DNA of 64,000 nt from Planctomycetaceae bacterium (GCA_020638955.1 JACKHO010000001.1:558001-622000); one strand, 5' to 3'. Counted from the first letter of the stretch, positions 42,468 through 51,986 are shown. Notes: generated by a model not told the origin, from the sequence alone. A program made the numbers and translations.

Positions 42468-44855
42468 ATGTTCACTGCTTTTACGAGAATTTGCCTAGTC
42501 ACTTACAGCCTGATGCTGCTGGTCACGTCACCAGCCTGGGCAGTGCAGCCTCAGGATTTCTTCAAGTCGCACTGCATCGACTGCCATGGACAGGATGATC
42601 CCGCCGGTGAGTTGCGACTCGACCAACTCCCCGCAATGAGTGCTGTTACAGTCGCCACATGGTCACACATCGCGGATATGATCGAGTCGGGCGATATGCC
42701 TCCTGCCGACGCACCACAGCCCTCAGCAACTGCACGTCGGCAAGTTCTCAACGTACTGAACCAGAACATCGCACGCTTCTCGCAGCCTGCTCCAGCCATT
42801 CGCAGGATGAATCGTGTCGAGTATGAGCATACGGTTCATGATCTGTTGGATATTGATGTCTCCCTCGCCGAGTTGCTACCGGAGGACGGCGAAGTTCAGG
42901 GATTTGACAACGTGGCTGACGGACTGGGGATTTCGTCGATTCTCATGGAACGTTACCTCGAAGCGGCCGACGTCGCGTTCGATGCCACCATCAGGCGCAT
43001 TCAACCGCTGCCACCCGAAGCACGGCGGGCCGTTTTGATGGAATCAAAGGACAACATCGATTCCGTCAAAGGAAACAAGGGTGGCGTCATTGAAGATCAC
43101 GGTGCCTTTGTCGATTTCACCCCCGGCTGGCCTCCGGCCCGCGTCGATGCCTCACATCCTATCGAGCGTGGCATTTACCGCTGCCAAGTTGCTGTCTGGC
43201 CACACAATCCCGGAGAACTACGCACGTTGACGGTCGCCGTATTCACCGGGCCACTCTTCGGCGACGGCAAGCGACATTTCCAGGGAATGTTCGACGTCAC
43301 CGGCACGCCTGACGAACCACGCGTCATCGAATTCACGACCAGACTGAATGAAGGAGATGCCCTCCACATACTCCCCTGGATTTATCCCGAGCATGTCACT
43401 TGGCGCGATAAGCACGAGCAGCGTCCCGGCGTCGCCATTGCCTGGGCCGAAACGTATGGTCCGCTCGATCAGGACTTCCCCTCCTTATCACAAGAGAAAC
43501 TTTTTGGGGAATCGGAATCGCTTCGCATGTCGGAGGGGGATCCCATTTACATGCGGCATCGTCGCGGTGTGAAACCACACTATGTCGAGTCACAGGCACC
43601 GCGCGAGGACATCCAACGCATCATCACCGATTTCGTACCCCGCGCGTTTCGTCGCCCCGTGTCACCTGAGTTGTCTGATCAATTCGTCCAACTCGCGCTC
43701 GCTAGATTGGATCAAGGGAGTACGTTTGAGCAGGCCGTACGGGCCGGAGTTTCTGCCGTGCTTTGTTCGCCGCATTTCCTGCTGCTGAATCAGGAAAGCC
43801 AACTGGATGACTACGCCATTGCCTCCCGCATCTCGTATTTCCTCTGGTCGTCCATGCCTGACGACGAACTCATGCAACTCGCGAGTGAAGGACAGCTCTC
43901 CGATTCGAAAGTACGCTACGCACAAGTCGAACGCATGATTAAGGACCCCAAGTTTGAACGCTTCGTCGAAAACTTCACCGGCCAGTGGCTCGACCTGCGG
44001 GATATTGAGTTCACCACCCCCGACGCGAAGCTGTATCCAGAATTCGACGAACTGCTCATGCGTTCCATGCTCGCCGAAACGAGGGGGTTCTTCCGACACG
44101 TTCTGGAAAACGACTTGAGTGTCGACAATTTCATCGACTCCGATTTCGCCATCTTGAATCAGCGACTGGCTGATCACTATGGCATTGAAGATGTCCGCGG
44201 ACATGAAGAGTTTCGCGTTGTGAAACTCCCCGAGAACTCCGTTCGCGGCGGTGTGCTCACGCAGGGAAGCATTTTGAAAGTGACGGCCAACGGCACGAAC
44301 ACGTCGCCGGTCATTCGCGGATCATGGGTGCTCGACCATTTACTCGGCCAACCCGCTCCGCCACCGCCGCCGGGAGTTCCTGCCGTGGAACCCGACATTC
44401 GTGGCGCGACGACCATTCGGCAGCAGCTGCAATTGCATCGCGAGAATGAGTCATGCAACCGGTGCCATGCCCGGATCGATCCCCCCGGATTCGCCCTGGA
44501 GGAGTTCGATGTCATCGGCGGCCATCGCGCGGCTTATCGAGCGTCGCAAGGTAAAGGGCGGAAAGTCGACAAGACGAACTACTACGTGGGTCTGGCCGTC
44601 GAATCGGATGGTGATTTCATTGACGGAAGGAAGTTTTCAGGTTTCGAAGAATTTCGTCAGCACCTGCTGGAAGACTCTGACACCGTCAGTCGAGCCATCG
44701 CGACGAAGCTGCTCGTCTACGGCTGCGGTCGACGCGTCGGTCGGGGTGATCAAACCTCGGTAGACTCGGTCGTCAACTACGCCGATCAACACAACAACGG
44801 TCTGCGTTCCATGATCCACGCCGTCGTGGAAAGCGAACTGTTCCATCATCCTTAA
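42468..44855 (+). CDS. DUF1592/1588/1585 protein with cytochrome-type haem motif
   Basis: 795 residues. Signal peptide (about 1-25) then HCIDCHG (CxxCH at 36-40) of the planctomycete cytochrome C domain. Next are DUF1587-like (IRRMNRVEYEHTVHDLLDID), DUF1592-like (LASRISYFLWSSMPDDELM type, about 445-560), DUF1588 (VRGGVLTQGSILKVTANGT...ESCNRCHARIDPPGF with a second CxxCH) and DUF1585 at the C-terminus. The protein should be exported. Members pair with DUF1552 proteins as here, with a 76-base gap. The molecular function is not established. Confidence 0.93.
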   Translation: MFTAFTRICLVTYSLMLLVTSPAWAVQPQDFFKSHCIDCHGQDDPAGELRLDQLPAMSAVTVATWSHIADMIESGDMPPADAPQPSATARRQVLNVLNQNIARFSQPAPAIRRMNRVEYEHTVHDLLDIDVSLAELLPEDGEVQGFDNVADGLGISSILMERYLEAADVAFDATIRRIQPLPPEARRAVLMESKDNIDSVKGNKGGVIEDHGAFVDFTPGWPPARVDASHPIERGIYRCQVAVWPHNPGELRTLTVAVFTGPLFGDGKRHFQGMFDVTGTPDEPRVIEFTTRLNEGDALHILPWIYPEHVTWRDKHEQRPGVAIAWAETYGPLDQDFPSLSQEKLFGESESLRMSEGDPIYMRHRRGVKPHYVESQAPREDIQRIITDFVPRAFRRPVSPELSDQFVQLALARLDQGSTFEQAVRAGVSAVLCSPHFLLLNQESQLDDYAIASRISYFLWSSMPDDELMQLASEGQLSDSKVRYAQVERMIKDPKFERFVENFTGQWLDLRDIEFTTPDAKLYPEFDELLMRSMLAETRGFFRHVLENDLSVDNFIDSDFAILNQRLADHYGIEDVRGHEEFRVVKLPENSVRGGVLTQGSILKVTANGTNTSPVIRGSWVLDHLLGQPAPPPPPGVPAVEPDIRGATTIRQQLQLHRENESCNRCHARIDPPGFALEEFDVIGGHRAAYRASQGKGRKVDKTNYYVGLAVESDGDFIDGRKFSGFEEFRQHLLEDSDTVSRAIATKLLVYGCGRRVGRGDQTSVDSVVNYADQHNNGLRSMIHAVVESELFHHP

Positions 44856-44880
44856 TAATGCCGCGGTACTGAACAAAACT

Positions 44881-44906
44881 GGTGGCACAGACATTCCTGT
44901 CTGTGT
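44881..44906 (+). repeat. REP-like palindrome, copy 1
   Basis: Contains CACAGACA-TTCC-TGTCTGTG (8-bp stem, followed by TTTTA), so it could also end transcription after the DUF1592 gene. The 26 bases recur in reverse orientation at 60372-60397 with one difference. Confidence 0.7.
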
Positions 44907-44931
44907 TTTACATAAATCATCGAGAATAACC

Positions 44932-46197
44932 ATGTCGCATTCCCCACTCGCCCGACGTACATTCCTCCGCATGGGAGGCGTCGCTCTTGGTCTGCCGCTG
45001 CTCAACAGCATGCTCTCCCGCTCGGCCCGGGCTGCTGAAGAGGAAGGCGAGGCGCGTCGAATGGTTGCCATTTGTGCTCCACTCGGCATTCACACTCCCC
45101 TGCTCTTCCCGGAAAAGGCGGGGAAGGATTACGAGGTCACGCCCTACCTGGAACCGCTGCAGGCCGTGCGGGACAAGTTCAGCGTCATCTCTGGTTTGAT
45201 GCATCCCATGGTTGATGGAGGACACTCAGCGGAGAAAAGTTTCCTCACGGGGGCGGCGCATCCCGGACAGCCGAGTTTCCGCAACACCATTTCCGTCGAC
45301 CAGTTCGCCGCCGAACGCATTGGACACAAAACGCGGTTCCCGTTTCTGTCACTCTCTGGCGGCAACGGCGGGATGTCCTACACGCGGTCGGGCGTACTCA
45401 TTCCGGCGGAGAGTCGACCATCGAAAGTCTTTCAGCAACTCTTTATGGAAGGGACAGAATCTGAGAAGGCCGCGAACATGCGCCGCATCAAAGACGGCCA
45501 GAGTATTCTGGACCTCGTCCAACAGCAGACGCGCACGCTGCAACAGAACACAGGCCGGGAAGATCAGCAAACGCTCGACCAGTATTTCACCAGCGTCCGC
45601 GAACTGGAGCAGCGGCTCGCAAACGCGGAAGAGTGGGCACAGCGTCCCAAGCCGAAGGTCGACGAAAAACCGCCGACCGACATTGAAGACCGAGCCGAAT
45701 TCAGCGGCCGGATGAAACTGCTGCTGGATGTCATGGTCCTCGCCCTGCAAACCGACTCGACCCGGCTCATTACGCTCAAAGGCCCCGGCGGCAACGAAGT
45801 AGTGAACCTCAAGGGGGTGGACGATGGCTGGCACAATCTCAGCCACCACGGCAAAGCCCCGGAGAAAATCGAGCAACTCGCCATTATCGAAAAAGAAGAA
45901 ATGCGACTCTTCAGCGAGTTCCTGCAGCGTCTCGCATCCATTAAAGAAGGCGACCACTCCGTCCTCGACCAGACCGCCATCCTGTTTGGATCAAACCTCG
46001 GCAACGCCTCCAGCCACAACAACACCAACCTCCCCCTCGTCGTCGCCGGCGGCCGCCTGAGTCATGGCCACCACCTGGCGTTCGACCCAGACAAAGCCCC
46101 CCCCATGGCCAACCTCTTCGTCTCCTTCCTGCAACACCTGCAACTAGAAGTCGACCAATTCTCGAGTGGGATGAGTACGTTGAGTGGGTTGAGTTAG
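44932..46197 (+). CDS. DUF1552 domain protein, Tat signal
   Basis: 421 residues. ARRTFLRMGGVALGLPLLNSML (8-29) is a twin-arginine signal. The body matches DUF1552: ICAPLGIHTPLLFPEKAGKDYEVTPYLEPL, SGLMHPMVDGGHSAEKSFLTGA, SVDQFAAERIG, ILDLVQQQTRTL, and NLPLVVAGGRLSHGHHLAFD near the end. It sits directly behind the DUF1592 gene, the usual arrangement in planctomycetes and related phyla, suggesting an exported two-component complex. Role not known. Confidence 0.93.
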   Translation: MSHSPLARRTFLRMGGVALGLPLLNSMLSRSARAAEEEGEARRMVAICAPLGIHTPLLFPEKAGKDYEVTPYLEPLQAVRDKFSVISGLMHPMVDGGHSAEKSFLTGAAHPGQPSFRNTISVDQFAAERIGHKTRFPFLSLSGGNGGMSYTRSGVLIPAESRPSKVFQQLFMEGTESEKAANMRRIKDGQSILDLVQQQTRTLQQNTGREDQQTLDQYFTSVRELEQRLANAEEWAQRPKPKVDEKPPTDIEDRAEFSGRMKLLLDVMVLALQTDSTRLITLKGPGGNEVVNLKGVDDGWHNLSHHGKAPEKIEQLAIIEKEEMRLFSEFLQRLASIKEGDHSVLDQTAILFGSNLGNASSHNNTNLPLVVAGGRLSHGHHLAFDPDKAPPMANLFVSFLQHLQLEVDQFSSGMSTLSGLS

Positions 46198-46252
46198 GTT
46201 ATTTCGCAAGCTTCATGCCCGTCGAACTGACACTGGCTGAAGAAAGAGATAA

Positions 46253-46732
46253 ATGATGCTGATTCGTAATCGGCGGGCAGTGTTTGCTCTATTGGGAGTG
46301 ATGATGGTGATAGCATGCCTCCAGTATCGGTACATGAATTTGGTTTTCCTGAAGCTGGGGGTTGGTTCTGTTCCAATCGAGCTGTCTCGACGCGGAGTCG
46401 ACGTTGGACGAGACGAAAATGGAGTTGTCAATTATGTTGCATTCGACAACCAAAAAGTAACTCCTCAAGACATTCGGTATGTCCAACAGATTGGGACTGT
46501 GAGAATTCTGTCGCTTTCAGGTTCGCTGGTTGAAGATGGCGTTGTAGAACAACTTCAGGAATTGGACTCGATCACGTCGCTCATCCTGTACGGGACGGCC
46601 ACCAACGACGATGATTTAGAAATCATCGCCCGTATGAAATCGCTACGGTTGGTGAACCTGAGAAATACTCGCATGACTTCAGATGGTATTACTCGTCTCA
46701 TGAGAAAGCGTCCTGAGGTCGAAATTCAGTGA
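46253..46732 (+). CDS. Membrane-anchored leucine-rich repeat protein
   Basis: 159 residues (a second ATG is the next codon). One N-terminal hydrophobic helix (about 8-25) then a short LRR array: VRILSLSGSLVEDGVVEQLQELDSITSLILYGTATNDDDLEIIARMKSLRLVNLRNTRMTSDGI, repeats of about 23 residues of the planctomycete type. Only about three repeats, so a small version. Likely faces the periplasm. No partner recognised. Confidence 0.72.
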   Translation: MMLIRNRRAVFALLGVMMVIACLQYRYMNLVFLKLGVGSVPIELSRRGVDVGRDENGVVNYVAFDNQKVTPQDIRYVQQIGTVRILSLSGSLVEDGVVEQLQELDSITSLILYGTATNDDDLEIIARMKSLRLVNLRNTRMTSDGITRLMRKRPEVEIQ

Positions 46733-47084
46733 ACGTTTGTTCGCGGTCCGATTCCAGAATTGAACCGACAAGTGATTTTTGGGGGTTTGACCAGTAATTC
46801 TGCCATACCAACTTGTGGTACGGCGTCTCCGCAGGTTCGCTATCCATCCAATGAGGCTTGTGATGTGCCCCTGCGTCGCTCGCCACCCAGTTCCCCTCGC
46901 TAAGCGGCCCCGGTTGGCCGAGATCAGCCCCGCTTTTCCCGTGATTCCGGGTACCCACCGCCCCGACAAAATGTCTCTGCAATTGCCGTAGTTCACCCTT
47001 TTTCGCACTTTTCCACGGTACTGGCAATTGGTTACACTTTATTTGGCCAAAACTTACTTCGAATTCTCTGCCTGCCTGATTCAG
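46733..47084. other. Intergenic region
   Basis: About 350 bases. Frames on both strands lack protein-like character. No clear hairpin or promoter was recognised. Confidence 0.4.
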
Positions 47085-47603
47085 ATGTCTCTTTCGGAAA
47101 ATACCGCTGGACGACTCTTGGCGCTGAGAGCGTATGTCACGTACATCATTCATCGTGTCATTACCGATCGGCGAAGGACATCGCGTGCGCAGAGAACGGG
47201 CTTTACGAGCGACTTGTATTCCGAGTTTCTGACGAGAATGCACAGGGCTCCCAAGTCGTTTTCAGATTTCGACACAAGGGAGCTGAAAGGCTACTCGCGA
47301 CTGACCGCCATTCGCCTGACGCTCAAGCGGCTGGCGGAGTTGAAGGACGCGCCCGACGAATTGACCACGGCGCCAGTTGATCCGCAATCGTCCGAGACAT
47401 CGGCTTTGCCCCCTGTTATCGATATCAATGCATTGCGTAGCCGGCTAACGGATTCAGATTTTGAGATCCTTGTACTCCGTGCCGAGGGGCATTCCTTTTC
47501 GGACATTGCCGAAACAACGTCGTCCACCAAGTACAACGTCTACAACGCATTCCGACGGGCGAGGCGTATTGCGCAGGAATTAGTGAATGCCGACATCTCG
47601 TGA
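47085..47603 (+). CDS. Sigma-70 family (ECF-like) regulator
   Basis: 172 residues from ATG at 47085; the frame is open to 47028. The C-terminal part (about 112-168) is a region-4-like helix-turn-helix: RSRLTDSDFEILVLRAEGHSFSDIAETTSSTKYNVYNAFRRARRIAQEL. The N-terminal half (RAYVTYIIHRVITDRRRTSR, YSRLTAIRLTLKRLAEL) is helical but only weakly like sigma region 2, so it may be a divergent sigma or a DNA-binding regulator. Its last 17 bases overlap the kinase gene, and ECF-kinase pairs are known in planctomycetes. Confidence 0.65.
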   Translation: MSLSENTAGRLLALRAYVTYIIHRVITDRRRTSRAQRTGFTSDLYSEFLTRMHRAPKSFSDFDTRELKGYSRLTAIRLTLKRLAELKDAPDELTTAPVDPQSSETSALPPVIDINALRSRLTDSDFEILVLRAEGHSFSDIAETTSSTKYNVYNAFRRARRIAQELVNADIS

Positions 47604-49263
47604 AATTGAACTGGCTGTTGCATATCTCGAAGCGCTCGACATGGGCGTTTGCCCGGATGAATTCCTTCGCGAGCGGCTGGGCGTTGGCACGGAAGCGATT
47701 TCTGGCTCAATTACGGAGCTCGACAAGTTCGCCGAAGAGCTGCAACAGGACAAGCCAGCGTGCGAACTGCCTCCAGGTACAATGGTCGGTCGCTACGAAG
47801 TCGTGGAAACTCTTGGTCGAGGCGCGACGGCCATTGTTTATCGGGCGCGTGAAAAGGAAAACAGTGCCCGTTTCGTCACGCTGAAGGTTACGCAAAAACG
47901 GACGAACGAATCCACAATCCTCGGCCTGTTGAATCACCCCCGGATTCCCTTGTTGATTGATTCGTTTGAGAACAAGGATGACGAGTTCGCCACTGTCACC
48001 ACCTACACGCCGTCACAAGGGTGCCTTGAGTATTTGTGCGGTTTGGACGACCGAATCCAAATGCGGTCTCTGCTGAACATTACGCGAGAATTGGCTCAAA
48101 CGATTCAATACGTTCACTCAAAGGGCATTATCCACTGCGACATCAAGCCGGAAAACATGCTGATCTCGTCTGCGGGGCAGCCGATATTGGTGGACTTTGG
48201 AGCAGCCACTTCTCCACTGTCGGACGGCGCATTCTCCTGCACAACCAATTTTGCACCGAGCAACATGACCGCAGCCGTCCTGCGCAACGGCGTCAGGGAA
48301 CTATCGACAGATTTCGACTTCATTGGATTGGCCCGAACCTTTCTTTTTCTGTCGGAGTATTTGTTCGAATCAACTGAATCAAGCTGCCAGGTCGGAGCAA
48401 GCCAGTTCTTGGAACTGCTTCACCTGGCAAAGGAAATCGACATTGATGACGTCATCCCGTCTCCGCATTTGACGCGGTTCAAAGGGATGGTGCTCTCGGT
48501 AAACGACACCGAGCAAAGTAGCACGACGCAAAGCAGCACGACCGTCGTAACCGAAACACTTCCAACGAAAAAGCGTCCAGAACTTGTGGTAGTGCTGCTC
48601 GCCCTCCTGGCTGTCTTGAGCACTCTCACTCTTGCACTGAACTGGCTTTGGCCTCAGAAGACGATATCCGCGACTCCAGCTAGTAACGCAACTCTGTCGA
48701 CTCCTGCAGCCCCCGGCGCAAAAGGCCTCCCACTCTCTGCGGACGAAGTACTCGCCGTGCAGGAGATTAGGCAACTAATCCAAACACGACAAACCACCGA
48801 AGCTGCACGCAAAGCGGAAATTGCGGCAGAACGGCTACCAGACAGCGTGGCAATTCAACTCCTCGCGGCAGGACTTTCCCTCAAGCAATGTGAAACCACC
48901 GGCGCAGCGCCAAACACCGTTTACTTTGATCGTCTCCTGAAAATGGAGGCACTGTTACCTCCGATAATACAGCTTGATGGTGCCATCACCTACTCAATTT
49001 CCAGCAAATATGCAGAAAGAGAAGCGGACCGAGCCTTGCTGCTTGAAAAGAGCAATGCCTTGTTCGAAACCAGCAGCAAACGACTGTCAGACAGTTCGAT
49101 ACAAGAGCGGCTGATCATCTTTCGTGAAAAGCTCAGCATCGATTCGATCGCCTACTCTCGATTGCCCGCTGAACCACCGGTTGACGATCCTCCATCTCTG
49201 CTTCAGACCGGTGCACCATCCAATGAAATTGGTGTACCATCTAACGTGAATGTGGTGCAGTAG
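47587..49263 (+). CDS. Ser/Thr protein kinase with HCD catalytic loop
   Basis: 558 residues; AGGA 8 bases before ATG. Kinase domain about 67-300: Gly loop LGRGATAIV (76-84), Lys 100, catalytic loop HCDIKPEN (183-190) where the usual Arg is Cys, DFG (203-205); the activation-segment APE is not obvious and reads NFAPSNMT. A membrane helix (about 323-342) precedes an outer helical region of about 200 residues. It overlaps the sigma-like gene by 17 bases, so the kinase may control or be controlled with that regulator. Activity is likely but the loop is a non-RD type. Confidence 0.85.
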   Translation: MPTSREIELAVAYLEALDMGVCPDEFLRERLGVGTEAISGSITELDKFAEELQQDKPACELPPGTMVGRYEVVETLGRGATAIVYRAREKENSARFVTLKVTQKRTNESTILGLLNHPRIPLLIDSFENKDDEFATVTTYTPSQGCLEYLCGLDDRIQMRSLLNITRELAQTIQYVHSKGIIHCDIKPENMLISSAGQPILVDFGAATSPLSDGAFSCTTNFAPSNMTAAVLRNGVRELSTDFDFIGLARTFLFLSEYLFESTESSCQVGASQFLELLHLAKEIDIDDVIPSPHLTRFKGMVLSVNDTEQSSTTQSSTTVVTETLPTKKRPELVVVLLALLAVLSTLTLALNWLWPQKTISATPASNATLSTPAAPGAKGLPLSADEVLAVQEIRQLIQTRQTTEAARKAEIAAERLPDSVAIQLLAAGLSLKQCETTGAAPNTVYFDRLLKMEALLPPIIQLDGAITYSISSKYAEREADRALLLEKSNALFETSSKRLSDSSIQERLIIFREKLSIDSIAYSRLPAEPPVDDPPSLLQTGAPSNEIGVPSNVNVVQ

Positions 49264-49368
49264 CCGCAGGCTCGCCTGCCTCAGGCCACATTGATTGAAA
49301 GGTGCTTGGTTCATTCGTTCGATACTCCCGGCAGGTAGGGGCTGTCACTGCGACGTAACGGGATGGGT

Positions 49369-49653
49369 TCATCGTTCCTGCCTCGCTTCAGCGGGTTTCG
49401 GGGCAGCATTTCTGTGTAATATTTCCAGTGCCCTCAGTAAATTCTGAAGGGCCATGGCGTCACTTTTGTTGAGTATGCCGGCGACAGAATCGGCCTCGCG
49501 GGCGCGGCGCAATTGGGCCACCACGTCGTCTAATGGAGCATCCATGAGAAACGTGTCCAAGGCCTTCTTCGCCTGCCACTTGAGGGTGCTATTGAAAACG
49601 AGCTCGGCGGCAACGGCCAGCAGCAACCCCACTACCTGCTTCGATGCGGACAT
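49369..49653 (-). CDS. Small hypothetical protein with N-terminal hydrophobic helix
   Basis: 94 residues from ATG at 49653 with AAGGAG 9 bases upstream; the open frame to 49758 is not supported. A hydrophobic stretch (KQVVGLLLAVAAELVFN, 5-21) may anchor it; the rest is helical and charged (AQLRRAREADSVAGILN, LLRALEILHRNAAPKPAEA). No family recognised. Confidence 0.65.
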   Translation of the reverse strand: MSASKQVVGLLLAVAAELVFNSTLKWQAKKALDTFLMDAPLDDVVAQLRRAREADSVAGILNKSDAMALQNLLRALEILHRNAAPKPAEARQER

Positions 49654-49802
49654 GTAACGCACTCCTTTCGTCGAGAATGGGATGGAGCGTTGTAGGCAGA
49701 AAGTTGAATGTGCATTGAAATACCTTGTTGTTGGCAGCGTCACCTTACAGTGAACCACTTCACGTCAAATTCGAACCTGGCCAGTTTCGAAGCCCTCCTC
49801 AT

Positions 49803-49829
49803 GGTAGAGGTGCTTCAGGCACCTCTACC
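49803..49829. repeat. Perfect 11-bp hairpin next to the tandem repeat
   Basis: GGTAGAGGTGC, loop TTCAG, GCACCTCTACC. It overlaps the first tandem unit. One strand of it (GTGCCTGAAGCACC) resembles the reverse of the unit (ATGCCTGAGTGCGG), so the array may derive from it. Confidence 0.7.
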
Positions 49830-49978
49830 GCCGCACTCAGGCATTGCTACCGCCGCACTCAGGCATTGCTACCGCCGCACTCAGGCATTGCTACCGCCGC
49901 ACTCAGGCATTGCTACCGCCGCACTCAGGCATTGCTACCGCCGCACTCAGGCATTGCTACCGCCGCACTCAGGCATTG
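49825..49978 (+). repeat. 22-bp tandem repeat, seven perfect copies
   Basis: Units begin with ctaccgccgcactcaggc and follow each other every 22 bases at 49825, 49847, 49869, 49891, 49913, 49935 and 49957 with no difference seen. The length is not a multiple of three, so it is not a coding repeat. Confidence 0.95.
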
Positions 49979-50105
49979 CAGAAAAGTGTGATAAAAGATT
50001 CTTCAATTTTGAAAATCCGATCGCTCAAAAGTTCAGGGCAATTCATTTGTCTCGCATGCGAGGACGCGAAGGACGCCAAGCTGGCTGGACGTGACGTCAA
50101 TTACT

Positions 50106-50531
50106 TCAACTTCCGGAACTTACGTCCAAGATTGGTTGCAAGACCGGGTCGTATAACATGACAGCGTAGAGGTCCCAAATTGTGGCGTAAATGCTGAGGT
50201 CATCATATGCCGCCGTCCCATCCAGGTACCCTTGCAGAGTGTCAACTGAGTAAACGGAGTAAAACAGATCCTCGACAGTGTATGTGCTCGTGGAGTCGTA
50301 GTCCGCTTGTGATTCCAAGAAGGCTTGCAGCGAGTCGTACAGCAGTGTGGTATCGGTCGCCGTGGTATCGGTCGCCGTGGTATCAGGAGTCGTGGTATCA
50401 GGAGTCGTGGTATCAGGAGTTGAGGTGGTGTCCTGTGCATTGGAAAACGTGGGGACACAGAACAAAAGACAGGCAACCAACAGTACGCAACTTGTGGTTC
50501 GATTTCGCATGACATGCGTCAGGCACCACAT
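50106..50531 (-). CDS. Secreted protein with Thr/Asp/Pro repeats
   Basis: 141 residues from ATG at 50531, with AAGGAG six bases upstream (an ATG seven codons later is possible). A signal peptide (VLLVACLLFCVPTFSNA) is followed by short repeats (DTTTPDTTTPDTTATDTT, about 35-60), encoded by 15-base repeats, and an acidic, Tyr-rich, Asp/Thr-rich C-terminal part (YDSLQAFLESQADYDS, YSVDTLQGYLDG). No family recognised; probably an extracellular or periplasmic acidic protein. Confidence 0.65.
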   Translation of the reverse strand: MWCLTHVMRNRTTSCVLLVACLLFCVPTFSNAQDTTSTPDTTTPDTTTPDTTATDTTATDTTLLYDSLQAFLESQADYDSTSTYTVEDLFYSVYSVDTLQGYLDGTAAYDDLSIYATIWDLYAVMLYDPVLQPILDVSSGS

Positions 50532-51145
50532 AAAAAACTCCTTTGCGGAAAAAATTGAATTAAGCTCATCCTTCCGCATCGGTTTGCTGGCGTTTCGTGC
50601 GCGCGAAAATGCGAGTTTTTTTTATTTTCCCGCAATTTCTGTGTCTGGCGGTTCATTTTCCGCGTTTGGGGGTGCGAAATGAGTTGAGGCTCAGACTCAG
50701 TCGCTTACCCACAGAAGCACCCCCTGCTGCGACGTGAAAGAGGTGGGCAACCGTTCAATGGCACCATGCCAGAGCGGCAATTGCGGAAACCTGGCCAGTG
50801 CCAACCCGACGCCGCTCAATTGTGGTGATCCCCGGGAATGGACCGCCGCGCAGCTCGAACTCACGACAGAATTCTGTGAGTCAGTCGAGTCACTGCCAGC
50901 GAGACAAGCTTCCGTTAGCGGAAGTTCCTGGGGGATGGTATGCTCCGGCTGCAACGCGTTTGTTTTGGCTGTTCCCGGTGTTGGAAACCGTTTCGAGGGG
51001 CAGCCAAACTCTTGCGGCGCCTGTTTCGTTGATCATCGAGTCTGCGGAACCGTTTGAAATCATTGCGAAATTGCAGAAGCCGACGTGGCTTGAGTTGCCC
51101 GACGCGAATCTGCGAAACATTTTTTGAGAACAGAACTGAATTCCA
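50532..51145. other. Unresolved stretch, possible short gene
   Basis: About 610 bases. Three frames are open over 50700-51130. The forward frame ending at 51127 has a protein-like end (PVSLIIESAEPFEIIAKLQ...) and starts at GTG 50798; a reverse frame ends at 50697 with a protein-like tail (AIERLPTSFTSQQGVLLW). They overlap and neither has a clear start, so at most one is real, possibly as a remnant. Confidence 0.35.
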
Positions 51146-51889
51146 ATGGGAAGAGATTTTGAGAATCGCAAGCATGCGATTTTTAAGACGGCGGCTCAGA
51201 AGTCGAAGTTGTACTCCAAGTACGGCAAGCAGCTTTATGCTGCCGCCAAGAATGGCGTGCCCGACCCCGAGGGGAATCCAACCTTGCGCAGCCTGATCGA
51301 AAAGGCCAAGAAAGATCAGGTACCCGCCCACGTCATTGAAAAGGCCATTCAGAAGGCCAGTGGTGTGGGTGGCGAGGATTACAGCCCGGCGCGGTACGAG
51401 GGCGTCGGCCCTGGCGGCTGCATGGTCATTGTGGACTGTCTGACCGACAACAACACACGTACCATCGCCGAGGTCCGCAACTGCTTCACGAAAACCGGTT
51501 CGAAATTGGGGACGACTGGATCAGCCACGCTGTGGTTCGATCAACTTGCCATTCTGTCATTCAAGGCCGATGACGAAGAAGCGGTGCTCGAAGCACTGTT
51601 GATGGCAGAGGTCGAAGTCGACGACATCAACTCCAAGAACGGAATGGTCACGGTCTTCACCCCGCCTGCCGAATTCTTCAAAGCAAAATCCGCGATTGCC
51701 GAAGCATTCCCTGAAGCGGAACTCGAAGTCCAGGAAATCTCGTTCCTACCACAACATAAGAAAGAGGTCGGCCCTGACGACCTCCCCATGTTTGAAAAGT
51801 TCATCGACATGCTCAACGAGTGTGATGACGTCCAGGAAATCTACCACAACGCCGAATTGCCCGTCAGCGATGAGGCAGAGGACGCGTAG
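51146..51889 (+). CDS. YebC/TACO1-family protein
   Basis: 247 residues. Family recognised from MGRDFENRKHAIFKTAAQKSKLYSKYGKQLYAAAKNG, NPTLRSLIEKAKKDQVPAHVIEKAIQKASG, YEGVGPGGCMVIVDCLTDNNTRTIAEVRNCFTKTGSKLG and SATLWFDQ. Cytoplasmic. Members are translation factors that ease stalling at polyproline or act as regulators (PmpR-type); the N-terminus MGRDFENRK places it with the YeeN/YebC_II-like branch, which lacks the usual MAGHSKW start. Full length for the family. The Shine-Dalgarno is weak. Confidence 0.9.
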   Translation: MGRDFENRKHAIFKTAAQKSKLYSKYGKQLYAAAKNGVPDPEGNPTLRSLIEKAKKDQVPAHVIEKAIQKASGVGGEDYSPARYEGVGPGGCMVIVDCLTDNNTRTIAEVRNCFTKTGSKLGTTGSATLWFDQLAILSFKADDEEAVLEALLMAEVEVDDINSKNGMVTVFTPPAEFFKAKSAIAEAFPEAELEVQEISFLPQHKKEVGPDDLPMFEKFIDMLNECDDVQEIYHNAELPVSDEAEDA

Positions 51890-51986
51890 CGGCGGCGGAC
51901 TTATTGAGTAGAAAGATTACGGCTGAATGCGATTCGAATTGGTGAACGATTTGGGAACATGACTTTCAACGTCTGAGGACGGTAGG

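Larger units (their letters stand above)
49654..50105. other. Intergenic region dominated by a 22-bp tandem repeat
   Basis: Apart from the hairpin at 49803-49829 and the seven-copy repeat at 49825-49978 no gene is supported; the long frames here arise from the repeat, which has no stops in three forward frames. Confidence 0.6.

Noticed and set aside
49825..49978. CRISPR array
   Set aside because: The 22-bp units are directly joined with no spacers, and no cas genes are near.
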